A stretch of 6,484 bases of DNA from Campylobacterales bacterium (GTDB taxonomy: Bacteria; Campylobacterota; Campylobacteria; Campylobacterales; QNZT01): the NCBI GenBank assembly GCA_026985685.1, contig JALSQA010000463.1, positions 1-6,484 on the forward strand, written 5' to 3'. The notes beneath the pieces are model-generated. The model searched no databases. It was given only the letters and a program-made list of their open reading frames with translations, and was not told the origin of the DNA. Position numbers and translations under genes: made by a program. Positions 1-6,429 of the stretch are shown here, piece by piece; the stretch's first letter is position 1, and each line of letters opens with the position of its first letter.

Positions 1-1110
1 ATCAAACTTGCAGATGATATGGATTCTATTTATGAGCAGGGTTTAAGTGGTAAAGGTGATTTGCAGTTTGAGAGTGCTTATATCGATAGTGATTCATATA
101 AGGCTGAACAAGAGTTAAATGCTTTGTATCTGAAACAACTCTACTCAATCACACACAATTTGGATCTTATGGTTGCACTAAGACTTGAAGATTCTACGCA
201 ACAACTCTTTGATGCAAAAACAAAAAAACCTTTTGATCCACTAGATACTACGGATCTCTTTCCTGGTATTGGTATGACATATAGATTTAATGATGACAAG
301 ATGCAAATTCGTTTAGCCACGGCAAGAACTATTTCAAGACCAGATTTTAGGGAATTTAGTGTCAACAGATATAAAGATCCAATTACTGAAAATATCGTTT
401 TTGGTAATCCTAAACTAAAAGCTACATATATAAATCATGCAGATATCAAATATGAGTGGTATATGTCATCAGATGAGCTTTTCTCTATGGCAATATTTAT
501 GAAAAATTTTGAAAACCCGATAGAAACAGTTGTGCGTAAAAATGATGCACAAGGCAATGAAATGGAACAATCATACGCAAATGCAAAGTCAGCTGATAGT
601 TATGGTCTTGAGTTGGATTTTAGAAAAAGATTTGGATTTTTATCAAAAGAGTGGGGTAAAAACTTACTTTTTGCTACAAATTATGCATGGATTAATTCAA
701 ACATAAAAATCGATGCAAATGCTTATCCATACTTTACAAAAAGACTTACTACACATGATCGTGCTATGCAAGGACAGTCACCATATGTTGTCAATGTTCA
801 GTTTGGATATGACAATCCAGACAGTGGTAATAGTGCATTACTACTTTATAATGAGATAGGAGAGAGGATTATCTCTCTTGGAACAGATGGAAATAAAGAT
901 ATTTATGAACAACCATTCCAAAAGATAGATTTTACAACCAAATGGCGTTTAAATAAGCCAAAGAAAAATAAAAAAGGTATTACTTATTCTATCTTGTTCA
1001 AAGCGACAAATTTGTTAGATAAAGAAGTTGAGATTACACAAGGTGATAAAATTACCAAGTCTTTTAAACCAGGTCGTTCATTCGCACTTAAATTTAGTGC
1101 CAAATATTAG
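1..1110 (+). CDS. TonB-dependent outer-membrane receptor, C-terminal part (5' end outside window)
   Basis: The reading frame is open from base 1, so the ATG at 19 is internal and the true start lies upstream. About 369 residues are visible, roughly the second half of a 22-strand barrel; the plug domain and TonB box are not in view. Family-typical barrel motifs, numbered from the first visible codon, include SRPDFREFS (about 112-120), GNPKL (135-139), NPIE (about 172-175), GLELDFRKRF (about 202-211), QGQSPYVVN (257-265), LLYNEIGERI (281-290) and NLLDKEV (337-343). The end, KPGRSFALKFSAKY, is a final beta strand closing on an aromatic residue, the usual outer-membrane assembly signal, here Tyr rather than the commoner Phe. 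Such receptors take up siderophores, cobalamin, saccharides or other ligands using TonB energy; the substrate cannot be read from this half. The response regulator starts 17 nt downstream with no terminator between, so the two are probably co-transcribed. A role in phosphorus or phospho-ester uptake is only a guess from the pst neighbours. Confidence 0.9.
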   Translation: MKLADDMDSIYEQGLSGKGDLQFESAYIDSDSYKAEQELNALYLKQLYSITHNLDLMVALRLEDSTQQLFDAKTKKPFDPLDTTDLFPGIGMTYRFNDDKMQIRLATARTISRPDFREFSVNRYKDPITENIVFGNPKLKATYINHADIKYEWYMSSDELFSMAIFMKNFENPIETVVRKNDAQGNEMEQSYANAKSADSYGLELDFRKRFGFLSKEWGKNLLFATNYAWINSNIKIDANAYPYFTKRLTTHDRAMQGQSPYVVNVQFGYDNPDSGNSALLLYNEIGERIISLGTDGNKDIYEQPFQKIDFTTKWRLNKPKKNKKGITYSILFKATNLLDKEVEITQGDKITKSFKPGRSFALKFSAKY

Positions 1111-1115
1111 TCAAG

Positions 1116-1121
1116 AAGGAG
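1116..1121 (+). promoter_or_regulatory. Strong Shine-Dalgarno site for the response regulator
   Basis: AAGGAG lies 6 nt before the ATG at 1128, in the 17-nt gap after the receptor stop codon. It fixes the start of the response regulator and supports translation from a shared transcript. Confidence 0.85.
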
Positions 1122-1127
1122 TTTGAG

Positions 1128-1814
1128 ATGATAGGTGGAACATTAAAACCAATTGCAAAAATATTGATTGTCGAAGATGATTCAGAAATTCTCGAACTTG
1201 AAAAATATCATTTGGAAAAAGAGGGATATCGTGTTGAGACCTTTTTGTCAACCAAAAATGTTGAATCCTCTCTTGATGGTGTTGATCTTATTGTCATGGA
1301 TCGTAAATTACCAGGCATAGAAGGAAGTGACTTTATCCGTTATTTGAGAGATAAGGGGATAGATATCCCTGTTATCTTTGTAAGTTCAAAGACAAAAGAT
1401 GCAGATATAATAGAGGGATTTTTAAATGGTGGAGATGATTATATTAGAAAGCCTTTTAATATAGAAGAATTTTTATATCGTGTAAAAGCGATGTTAAAAA
1501 GAGTACAAGGTATCTCTAATGATCGTATCATGTATAAAGATATCATCGTCAATCTTGATGAAAGAAAAGTTTATATCGAAGAAAAAGAAGTTCGTTTGAC
1601 AAAGTTAGAGTATGATTTGTTACTATTTTTTCTAAAACACAAACAAAAGATATTAGATAGAGAAATCCTTCTTCATGAAGTTTGGAAAGATGATAAAGAT
1701 GTACAAAAAAGAACTATAAATGTTACGATAAACCGCTTAAGGAAAAAAATAGACCCAACAGGTGAAAAAGTCTATATAGTACCTATTCATGGTATTGGGT
1801 ATAAACTTTTATAA
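1128..1814 (+). CDS. OmpR/PhoB-family response regulator
   Basis: This 228-aa DNA-binding response regulator has the standard length and two-domain layout. The receiver domain (about residues 10-124) begins KILIVEDD with the acidic pair D17/D18. It carries the phospho-acceptor D58 in VMDRKLPG, the switch Ser86 in VSS, Tyr105, and the invariant Lys108 in RKPF, so it should be phosphorylatable. The C-terminal winged helix (about 133-228) has TKLEYDLLLFF, the recognition helix around RTINVTINRLRKKI (195-208) and the terminal hairpin HGIGYKLL. The start is set by an AAGGAG site 6 nt upstream. No histidine kinase gene follows; the next gene is a GGDEF/EAL membrane protein, so the kinase must be encoded upstream or elsewhere. 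The pstCA genes downstream suggest a PhoB- or PhosR-like role in phosphate starvation control. I saw no clear Pho box in the window, so the specific assignment is unproven and no symbol is given. Confidence 0.93.
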   Translation: MIGGTLKPIAKILIVEDDSEILELEKYHLEKEGYRVETFLSTKNVESSLDGVDLIVMDRKLPGIEGSDFIRYLRDKGIDIPVIFVSSKTKDADIIEGFLNGGDDYIRKPFNIEEFLYRVKAMLKRVQGISNDRIMYKDIIVNLDERKVYIEEKEVRLTKLEYDLLLFFLKHKQKILDREILLHEVWKDDKDVQKRTINVTINRLRKKIDPTGEKVYIVPIHGIGYKLL

Positions 1815-1907
1815 AACGCAAAGGGGGAAATAAGAACAATTCTTAAAATATTAAATTAAGATAAATATTGTATTATATTATTAAAAATATTTCAAAAGAG
1901 ATTTTTA
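1815..1907 (+). promoter_or_regulatory. AT-rich intergenic region with possible promoter for the GGDEF/EAL-pstCA genes
   Basis: This 93-nt gap is the largest between the + strand genes. It contains overlapping -10-like hexamers TATTAT (1871-1876) and TATATT (1874-1879) about 30 nt before the ATG at 1908, with no convincing -35 element. Campylobacterota sigma-70 promoters often lack a good -35, so this is plausible but weak. A weak Shine-Dalgarno AAGAG (1896-1900) precedes the start. No match to the Campylobacter PhosR box or an E. coli-type Pho box was seen by eye. Confidence 0.4.
1831..1845. repeat. Perfect interrupted palindrome TAAGAA-CAA-TTCTTA, possible operator
   Basis: The arms are 6 bp and fully complementary around a 3-nt centre, lying about 25-30 nt upstream of the -10-like hexamers. 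The stem is AT-rich and not followed by a T run, so it is a poor intrinsic terminator. A dimeric regulator site is possible. OmpR-family regulators usually bind direct repeats, so it need not be the site of the neighbouring regulator. Confidence 0.35.
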
Positions 1908-3746
1908 ATGATATTTGGAACAAACAATTTTTCTCGTTTATTGTTAAACAAAAAAGGGGATGAAGAGTTTCTTCAAGTTCTAGCAAGAATCTTTTTTCTT
2001 TCCTTCATCTTGGGAATTGTCTTTGTTTTTGATAAACATTATCTTTATGATAAAACAATACAAAAAGTACTCTTTTTATTTGTATCTTTTATAGTACTAC
2101 ATGCTATATGGGTGATCAAAAAACCTGGTGAATTTTTTATTCGTAGATTTTTTGCTATGGCTTCGGATATTGGTCTTATCAGTTATTTTACTTATCTTGT
2201 AGGTATGCCAGCGATTACGCTATTTCCAGTGTTGGTCTGGACTATTACAGCCACAGGCATTCGCTATGGTTTAAAGTATTTCTATACAGCACTTTTTGTG
2301 GGACTTGTGTTTTATAGTATGGCATTAGAGTTAAATCCTTTTTGGTCTACACACTATGACATGAGTATATCTTTGATTGCAGGGCTTTTAGTCATGCTTA
2401 TCACAAATCGTAAAATACTTAAACATTTGTCTTTGCTTAGTGATACTTTTGAACACAAGCTAAAACTACAAATGGGTGCATTGATCAAAGAGTATCATTA
2501 TGATGTTTTGACTGGTTTAGAAAATAGAGTAGCTTTAGAAAAAGTATTAAAAAAAGAGCCTTTTACAGGCTTGATAGTTGTGGATATCGATGGTTTCAGA
2601 CATTTAAACGAACTCTATGGTATACATACTGGAAATCAAATCTTAAAAACTTTTGCACATAGTTTGGATAAATTTGCAAAAAAAAGACGGTTTGATCTTT
2701 ATAGGATATATGGTGATGTTTTTGCTTTACGTGCAAAATTTAATCATATTGATATAGATGTTTTTGAAAGTATTGTAGAAGAGCTTTATGATTATGTAGA
2801 AAATCTTTTACCGATTTATAAAAATGTTGATGATTTTATCAAAATTGATATCACCATAGGTATTTCACTTGAAGAAGAAAATGCTTTAAACAAAGCAGAA
2901 ATGGCACTATCTTTTGCTAAAAAAAATGCAAGAAAATATATGGCATATAGTAAATTACTTGATTCAAGCAAAAGTATTTCTGAACTTTTACAAAGAAAAC
3001 AAGAGATCAAAAATGCAATCCAGTCAGATAATATAATACCTGTTTTTCAGTCTATCATAAATCGTGAACAAAAAGTTGAAAAATATGAATCCTTAATTCG
3101 ACTTAGAAAAATAACAGAAGATAAAGAAGAGTTACTTTCACCCTATCTTTTTCTTGATACAGCTGTTAAAACAAAACAGTATGAAAATTTGACACTTATC
3201 ATGATTGAAAAAAGTTTTAAATTTATGAGCCAAATAAATCAGCCCTTTTCACTAAACCTATCTTTTAATGACATACTCAATGAAAAAGTTATGTCTTGTA
3301 TAAAAGAAAATATCCAAAAGTATCAAATAGGAAAAAAGCTAACAATAGAGATACTAGAGAGTGAAAATATAGAAGATTATATTGTTATAAAAAAGTTTAT
3401 CACAGAGTTTAAAAAAATGGGTGTGCAGATTGCTATTGATGATTTTGGAAGTGGTTTTTCAAATTTTACTCATTTATTAGAGTTAGAGCCTGATTTTTTG
3501 AAAATTGATGGATCTTTGATCAAAAATATTGATACTGATAAAAAATCATATGCCTTTGTAAAATCTATAGTACAATTAGCCAAAGAACTTGATATACAAA
3601 CGATTGCAGAGTTTGTAAGCACTAAAGAGATTTTTGATAAAACGTATGAACTAGGAATTGACTTTTTTCAAGGTTACTATTTTAGTAAGCCTGTTGAAAT
3701 CAAGTATCTTAAAAGTGATTTGCATTGTAATCATTTTGTAATCTAA
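1908..3746 (+). CDS. Membrane-anchored GGDEF/EAL protein: degenerate cyclase domain, probable c-di-GMP phosphodiesterase
   Basis: The 612-aa protein has three parts. Residues about 22-167 form six hydrophobic segments (near 22-42, 52-72, 83-99, 102-118, 122-142, 152-167). The stretch with FAMASDIGL and GIRYGLKYF resembles the multi-pass sensor region of RpfC-type proteins (inference). Residues about 197-348 are a GGDEF domain: DID (226-228) is kept, but the signature is YGDVF (268-272), losing the first Gly and the acidic Glu. An RxxD-like RRFD sits at 260-263, one residue closer than the usual I-site spacing. Cyclase activity is therefore unlikely. Residues about 364-598 are an EAL domain with signature ESL (E394), plus Q381, N450, E481, D511/D512 in DDFGSG, K532, E568 and Q588-G589. 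The second loop glutamate of AEGVE is Ser571. This set predicts hydrolysis of c-di-GMP, perhaps tuned by GTP binding to the degenerate domain. pstC starts 42 nt downstream, so an operon is likely. Confidence 0.92.
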   Translation: MIFGTNNFSRLLLNKKGDEEFLQVLARIFFLSFILGIVFVFDKHYLYDKTIQKVLFLFVSFIVLHAIWVIKKPGEFFIRRFFAMASDIGLISYFTYLVGMPAITLFPVLVWTITATGIRYGLKYFYTALFVGLVFYSMALELNPFWSTHYDMSISLIAGLLVMLITNRKILKHLSLLSDTFEHKLKLQMGALIKEYHYDVLTGLENRVALEKVLKKEPFTGLIVVDIDGFRHLNELYGIHTGNQILKTFAHSLDKFAKKRRFDLYRIYGDVFALRAKFNHIDIDVFESIVEELYDYVENLLPIYKNVDDFIKIDITIGISLEEENALNKAEMALSFAKKNARKYMAYSKLLDSSKSISELLQRKQEIKNAIQSDNIIPVFQSIINREQKVEKYESLIRLRKITEDKEELLSPYLFLDTAVKTKQYENLTLIMIEKSFKFMSQINQPFSLNLSFNDILNEKVMSCIKENIQKYQIGKKLTIEILESENIEDYIVIKKFITEFKKMGVQIAIDDFGSGFSNFTHLLELEPDFLKIDGSLIKNIDTDKKSYAFVKSIVQLAKELDIQTIAEFVSTKEIFDKTYELGIDFFQGYYFSKPVEIKYLKSDLHCNHFVI

Positions 3747-3788
3747 AAAAGTTAACATGAGATATTTTAAAAGCTAAGGTGTTATCTG

Positions 3789-4640
3789 ATGGGTAAACTG
3801 TTCCGAAATTTCTCTTTCCTTTCTGCTACGCTGTCATTCTTTTTGCTAGTGGGCATTTTTATTGTATTGGTAATGTATGCCAAAGATTCTATGCATGAGT
3901 TTGGATGGCATTTTATCTTCAACGACGTTTGGGAAGTTGGAGAAGATGATGAAGGTGGTGTATTTGGTGGATTGATTCCTATCGTTGGTACATTGCTAGG
4001 CACATTGATTGCAATGGTAGTTGCCACTCCTATTGCAATGGGTATTGCAATTTTCCTTACTGAAGTTGCACCAGATTTTTTGATTAAGCCTGTTTCAATT
4101 TCTATTGAACTTTTAGCAGCTATTCCAAGTATCATCTATGGTATGTGGGGGCTTTTTTATTTTGCACCAATAGTGCAGAGTTTTTTTGGCGGTAGCGGTA
4201 TGGGGCTTTTGACTGCGGGTTTGGTGTTGGCTATTATGATTATTCCTTTTATGTCTGCTATCACAAAAGATGCCATGAATACTACACCTGATGTACTTAA
4301 AGAGAGTGCCTATGCGATGGGTGCTACGAAATTTGAGGTTATTAAAGATGTGATCATGCCTTATGCAAAAGGTGGTATTATCGGGTCTATTATTTTAGCT
4401 CTTGGTCGTGCCCTTGGTGAGACTATGGCAGTTGCATTTTTGATTGGTTCTGTGATGCAAATTCCAAAGCATATCACTGATCCTACTACTTCCATACCTG
4501 TTCTTTTAGCAAACAACTTTGCCGAAGCAGAAGATTTAGAGCTTAGTTCTATGTTCTATCTTGCACTTATTCTTTTTGTGGTGAGTTTTATTATTATCTC
4601 AACTGCTAAGTTCTATTTTCTTGGAAGGAAACAAAAATGA
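3789..4640 (+). CDS. pstC: Phosphate ABC transporter permease PstC
   Basis: This 283-aa inner-membrane permease is one half of the channel of the PstSCAB high-affinity phosphate importer. Six hydrophobic segments are visible near 10-30, 62-90, 105-130, 138-158, 195-220 and 254-276. Family hallmarks include GGLIPIVGTLLGT (60-72), ELLAAIPSIIYGMWG (107-121), the ABC coupling loop around KESAYAMGATKFEVI (171-185) and RALGETMAVAFLIGS (207-221). It is somewhat shorter than E. coli PstC, with a compact segment between the first two helices (VWEVGEDDEGG), but nothing essential looks missing. AAGG (3776-3779) lies 9 nt before the ATG. It is followed by pstA with an ATGA overlap. No pstS lies immediately upstream, where it usually sits; that position is taken by the GGDEF/EAL gene. 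Confidence 0.95.
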   Translation: MGKLFRNFSFLSATLSFFLLVGIFIVLVMYAKDSMHEFGWHFIFNDVWEVGEDDEGGVFGGLIPIVGTLLGTLIAMVVATPIAMGIAIFLTEVAPDFLIKPVSISIELLAAIPSIIYGMWGLFYFAPIVQSFFGGSGMGLLTAGLVLAIMIIPFMSAITKDAMNTTPDVLKESAYAMGATKFEVIKDVIMPYAKGGIIGSIILALGRALGETMAVAFLIGSVMQIPKHITDPTTSIPVLLANNFAEAEDLELSSMFYLALILFVVSFIIISTAKFYFLGRKQK

Positions 4641-5446
4641 ATCGCTTACTTTTAAATAAAATTATATTAATCCTTTCGACTCTTTCAGCATTGCTAGGAA
4701 TGGGATTTTTGTTTTGGATTTTGACTACATTGAGTATTCGGGGACTGACAAGTATGCACTTTAGTATCTTTGTCAAAGATTTGGTTGATGGCGGTATACG
4801 AAATCTTTTAGTTGGGCAATTTACCATGGCACTCATAGCTACAGCGATTGGTGTTCCTCTTGGAATGATGGCAGGTATTTGGCTAAGAGAATACTCAAAT
4901 CAAAACAAACTTGCCTCTGTAATTCGTAATTTGAGTGATGTTATGATGAGTGCACCTTCTATCGTAATAGGTGTCTTTGTTTATGCTCTTTTTGTATCTC
5001 CGGTAAATCACTATAGTGGCTGGGCAGGAAGTGTGGCACTGGCGATCATGATGATACCTATCATCATCTCAACTACTGATAATATGCTCTCTCTTGTACC
5101 AAAAGAGCTTAGAGAGGCAGGTATCGCACTTGGAGGAAGTAAACATAAGATCATCATGCAGATAGTAATCAAAGCGGCAAAAGTAGGGATTACAACAGGT
5201 ATTTTACTTGCATTTGCACGTATTATTGGTGAGACTGCACCATTGCTTTTTACCTCTGCAAACAATGCTTACATGACTATGAATATGAATGATCAATTTC
5301 CATCACTGACCGTTAGTATATACAATCTTGCCAATTACCCAGACAGCCAGAGTAGAGATCTGGCATGGGCAGCATCATTTATCTTGACAATGATTGTACT
5401 TTTTATAAATCTTATCGGTAGATATTTAACTAGAGATAAGGGTTAA
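4637..5446 (+). CDS. pstA: Phosphate ABC transporter permease PstA
   Basis: This 269-aa inner-membrane permease is the partner of PstC. Hallmarks are GGIRNLLVGQF (52-62), GVPLGMMAGIWLREY (72-86), MSAPSIVIGVFVYAL (104-118), ALAIMMIPIIIS (134-145), the coupling loop LREAGIALGGSKHKI (158-172) and the PstA signature ARIIGETAPLLFT (194-206). The start overlaps the pstC stop as ATGA (4637-4640), and an AAGGAA site (4625-4630) lies inside the pstC end, so the two are translationally coupled. Length is normal for the family and both ends look intact. The expected next gene, pstB for the ATPase, is absent. Instead there is a 57-nt gap and then a convergent two-gene unit on the other strand. PstCA needs a PstB ATPase and a PstS binding protein, which must be encoded outside this window. 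Confidence 0.95.
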   Translation: MNRLLLNKIILILSTLSALLGMGFLFWILTTLSIRGLTSMHFSIFVKDLVDGGIRNLLVGQFTMALIATAIGVPLGMMAGIWLREYSNQNKLASVIRNLSDVMMSAPSIVIGVFVYALFVSPVNHYSGWAGSVALAIMMIPIIISTTDNMLSLVPKELREAGIALGGSKHKIIMQIVIKAAKVGITTGILLAFARIIGETAPLLFTSANNAYMTMNMNDQFPSLTVSIYNLANYPDSQSRDLAWAASFILTMIVLFINLIGRYLTRDKG

Positions 5447-5449
5447 ATC

Positions 5450-5460
5450 CAAATTTATAT
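5450..5460. repeat. Left copy of an 11-bp inverted repeat flanking the AbiEii unit
   Basis: CAAATTTATAT here is the exact reverse complement of bases 6440-6450, on the far side of the two - strand genes. A related copy, TTTACAATTTATAT at 5483-5496, matches the reverse complement of 6440-6454 except for one missing A. The sequence is AT-rich, so chance similarity is possible. Confidence 0.35.
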
Positions 5461-5464
5461 AATC

Positions 5465-5505
5465 GAGTATTGAATCTAAATCTTTACAATTTATATACAA
5501 TACTC
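5465..5505. terminator. Inverted repeat between convergent genes, possible bidirectional terminator
   Basis: GAGTATTG (5465-5472) pairs perfectly with CAATACTC (5498-5505) across a 25-nt AT-rich loop. It lies between the end of pstA and the end of the convergent small gene, and the right arm overlaps that gene's stop codon by 2 nt. The location suits a shared terminator for both strands. The long loop, low GC content and lack of a clean T run make it atypical. Confidence 0.4.
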
Positions 5506-5743
5506 AACTCATTTCTAAATAATTTAGCAAGTTCTCTATCCTTTTATCAATACCCAGTTCTTTTGCATATAAAAGAAGCTGATCCTTCCCAACTATTTTA
5601 TATAATTTTACAAGGTCAGTAAATGTAAAATAATTTTGCAGATAGGTTTTAACTAAGATATCTTCTCTGATTTTGCTTCCATTGTTTAAGCTCCAAAAAT
5701 AATTTGCAAAAAAATCATCATGATAAAATATTATCTCTCTCAT
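5504..5743 (-). CDS. Small protein paired with AbiEii-type nucleotidyltransferase, candidate antitoxin
   Basis: This 79-aa protein starts in a 4-nt ATGA overlap with the nucleotidyltransferase gene upstream of it, with an AAGAG site (5750-5754) six bases before the ATG. Translational coupling argues that it is a real gene and a functional partner. It has no signal peptide or membrane segment. After an aromatic N-terminus (FFANYFWSL, 11-19) it looks mostly helical, with a motif of the form I-x-E-D-I-L then FTDLVKLYKIVGKDQL (40-55). That pattern recalls short helical proteins (DUF6922-like, from memory and not verified) found beside AbiEii-type genes. It lacks the length (near 190-200 aa) and winged-helix N-terminus of a classical AbiEi antitoxin. 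Gene order here is enzyme first, small partner second, opposite to classical abiEi-abiEii. Antitoxin function is inferred from position only. Confidence 0.72.
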   Translation of the reverse strand: MREIIFYHDDFFANYFWSLNNGSKIREDILVKTYLQNYFTFTDLVKLYKIVGKDQLLLYAKELGIDKRIENLLNYLEMS

Positions 5744-6429
5744 TGTAAACTCTTTTTTACAAAGGTTTGTGTGAGCTTTTGTTTGATTAGATTGAGTTTA
5801 TCTTTTTCATTTGCAAATAGTTCATAATATTGATTTTCTTTTGAAAAATCCAAACTTTCACTTCCATCATCTGTGAATGATTCAACAAACTCAACAAATG
5901 TTTTATTATAATAGATAGAACAGAATCTTTCAATACTTTTTATATCTAAAATATCTTTTTCAAGCAATACAAAAATATCAAATAAATCTCTTATTTTATC
6001 TCTTTTAAATAGAGCAACCAGTTTTAAATTAGCTATAGCAGTAATAGGTAAAATATATATATTTTCAAAAATCTTTATAGAGTTTGATTTGTATTTTTTT
6101 AGTATTTCTTCTATGATTTCATCATTTGGATAAAAAAACTCTACTTTTATCCCATCAAAATTGAAACACATTTTAAAATTTTGAATATCTTCTCCTGTAT
6201 TTATCCTAAAAGTAGATGCATTTGTGTCAGGGATAAACTTAGCATCATATTTGATTGACAATGACTTTAATTTGTTTGTATTTAATTTTTTTGTACTTGT
6301 AAAATCAATATCATAAGAGATTCTATGATTTAAATAGTAAGATAAAGCGGTACCCCCTGTAAAGTAAAAATCTTTAAAGAATTCATCTTGAGAAAATTTT
6401 AAAAATAACTCTTTTATATTTTGAAGCAT
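5740..6429 (-). CDS. AbiEii/AbiGii-type nucleotidyltransferase (toxin family)
   Basis: This 229-aa protein belongs to the nucleotidyltransferase superfamily branch that includes AbiEii abortive-infection toxins and mycobacterial MenT toxins. The active-site block is textbook: GGTAL (25-29), HR-x-S (35-38) and DID (40-42, acidic residues D40 and D42). A further acidic position is E97 in KVEFF (95-99). The C-terminal helical motif NLKLVALFKRDKIRDLFDI (134-152) supplies K136, R143 and R147-D148 with D151. All catalytic features are present, so the enzyme should be active. Known relatives transfer nucleotides, and some MenT enzymes modify tRNA acceptor ends to block growth; the target here is unknown. 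The start at 6429 has a weak GGAT site 6 nt upstream. The 79-aa partner overlaps its stop. Sampled rows are far more AT-rich than pstA (17% GC at 5941-6000, 23% at 6001-6060, against 42% at 4801-4860), which suggests horizontal acquisition. A non-toxic nucleotidyltransferase role cannot be excluded. Confidence 0.9.
   Translation of the reverse strand: MLQNIKELFLKFSQDEFFKDFYFTGGTALSYYLNHRISYDIDFTSTKKLNTNKLKSLSIKYDAKFIPDTNASTFRINTGEDIQNFKMCFNFDGIKVEFFYPNDEIIEEILKKYKSNSIKIFENIYILPITAIANLKLVALFKRDKIRDLFDIFVLLEKDILDIKSIERFCSIYYNKTFVEFVESFTDDGSESLDFSKENQYYELFANEKDKLNLIKQKLTQTFVKKSLQ

Noticed and set aside
861..878. AGAGAG/CTCTCT hairpin in the receptor gene.
   Set aside because: It is a short stem within well-supported barrel codons and has no T run; chance is sufficient.
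3831..3837. CTGTCAT, identical to an E. coli Pho-box half-site, near the start of pstC.
   Set aside because: It lies inside the coding region and no second half-site is present 11 bp to either side.
4008..4051. Three copies of the palindrome ATTGCAAT within pstC at 4008, 4032 and 4044.
   Set aside because: They are in frame, spaced 24 and 12 nt apart, and encode repeated Ile-Ala codons in a membrane helix, so the protein sequence explains them.
3782..4135. A 117-aa open frame on the - strand opposite pstC, with other antisense frames opposite the receptor, the GGDEF/EAL gene, pstC and pstA.
   Set aside because: Each lies wholly or largely over a strongly supported gene, has low-complexity composition and shows no recognisable family motif; they are antisense shadows.
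5452..5497. Direct repeat AATTTATATA at 5452-5461 and 5488-5497 as a possible target-site duplication.
   Set aside because: Both copies are on the same side of the AbiEii unit and the right flank holds the motif in inverted orientation, so it does not behave as a target duplication.
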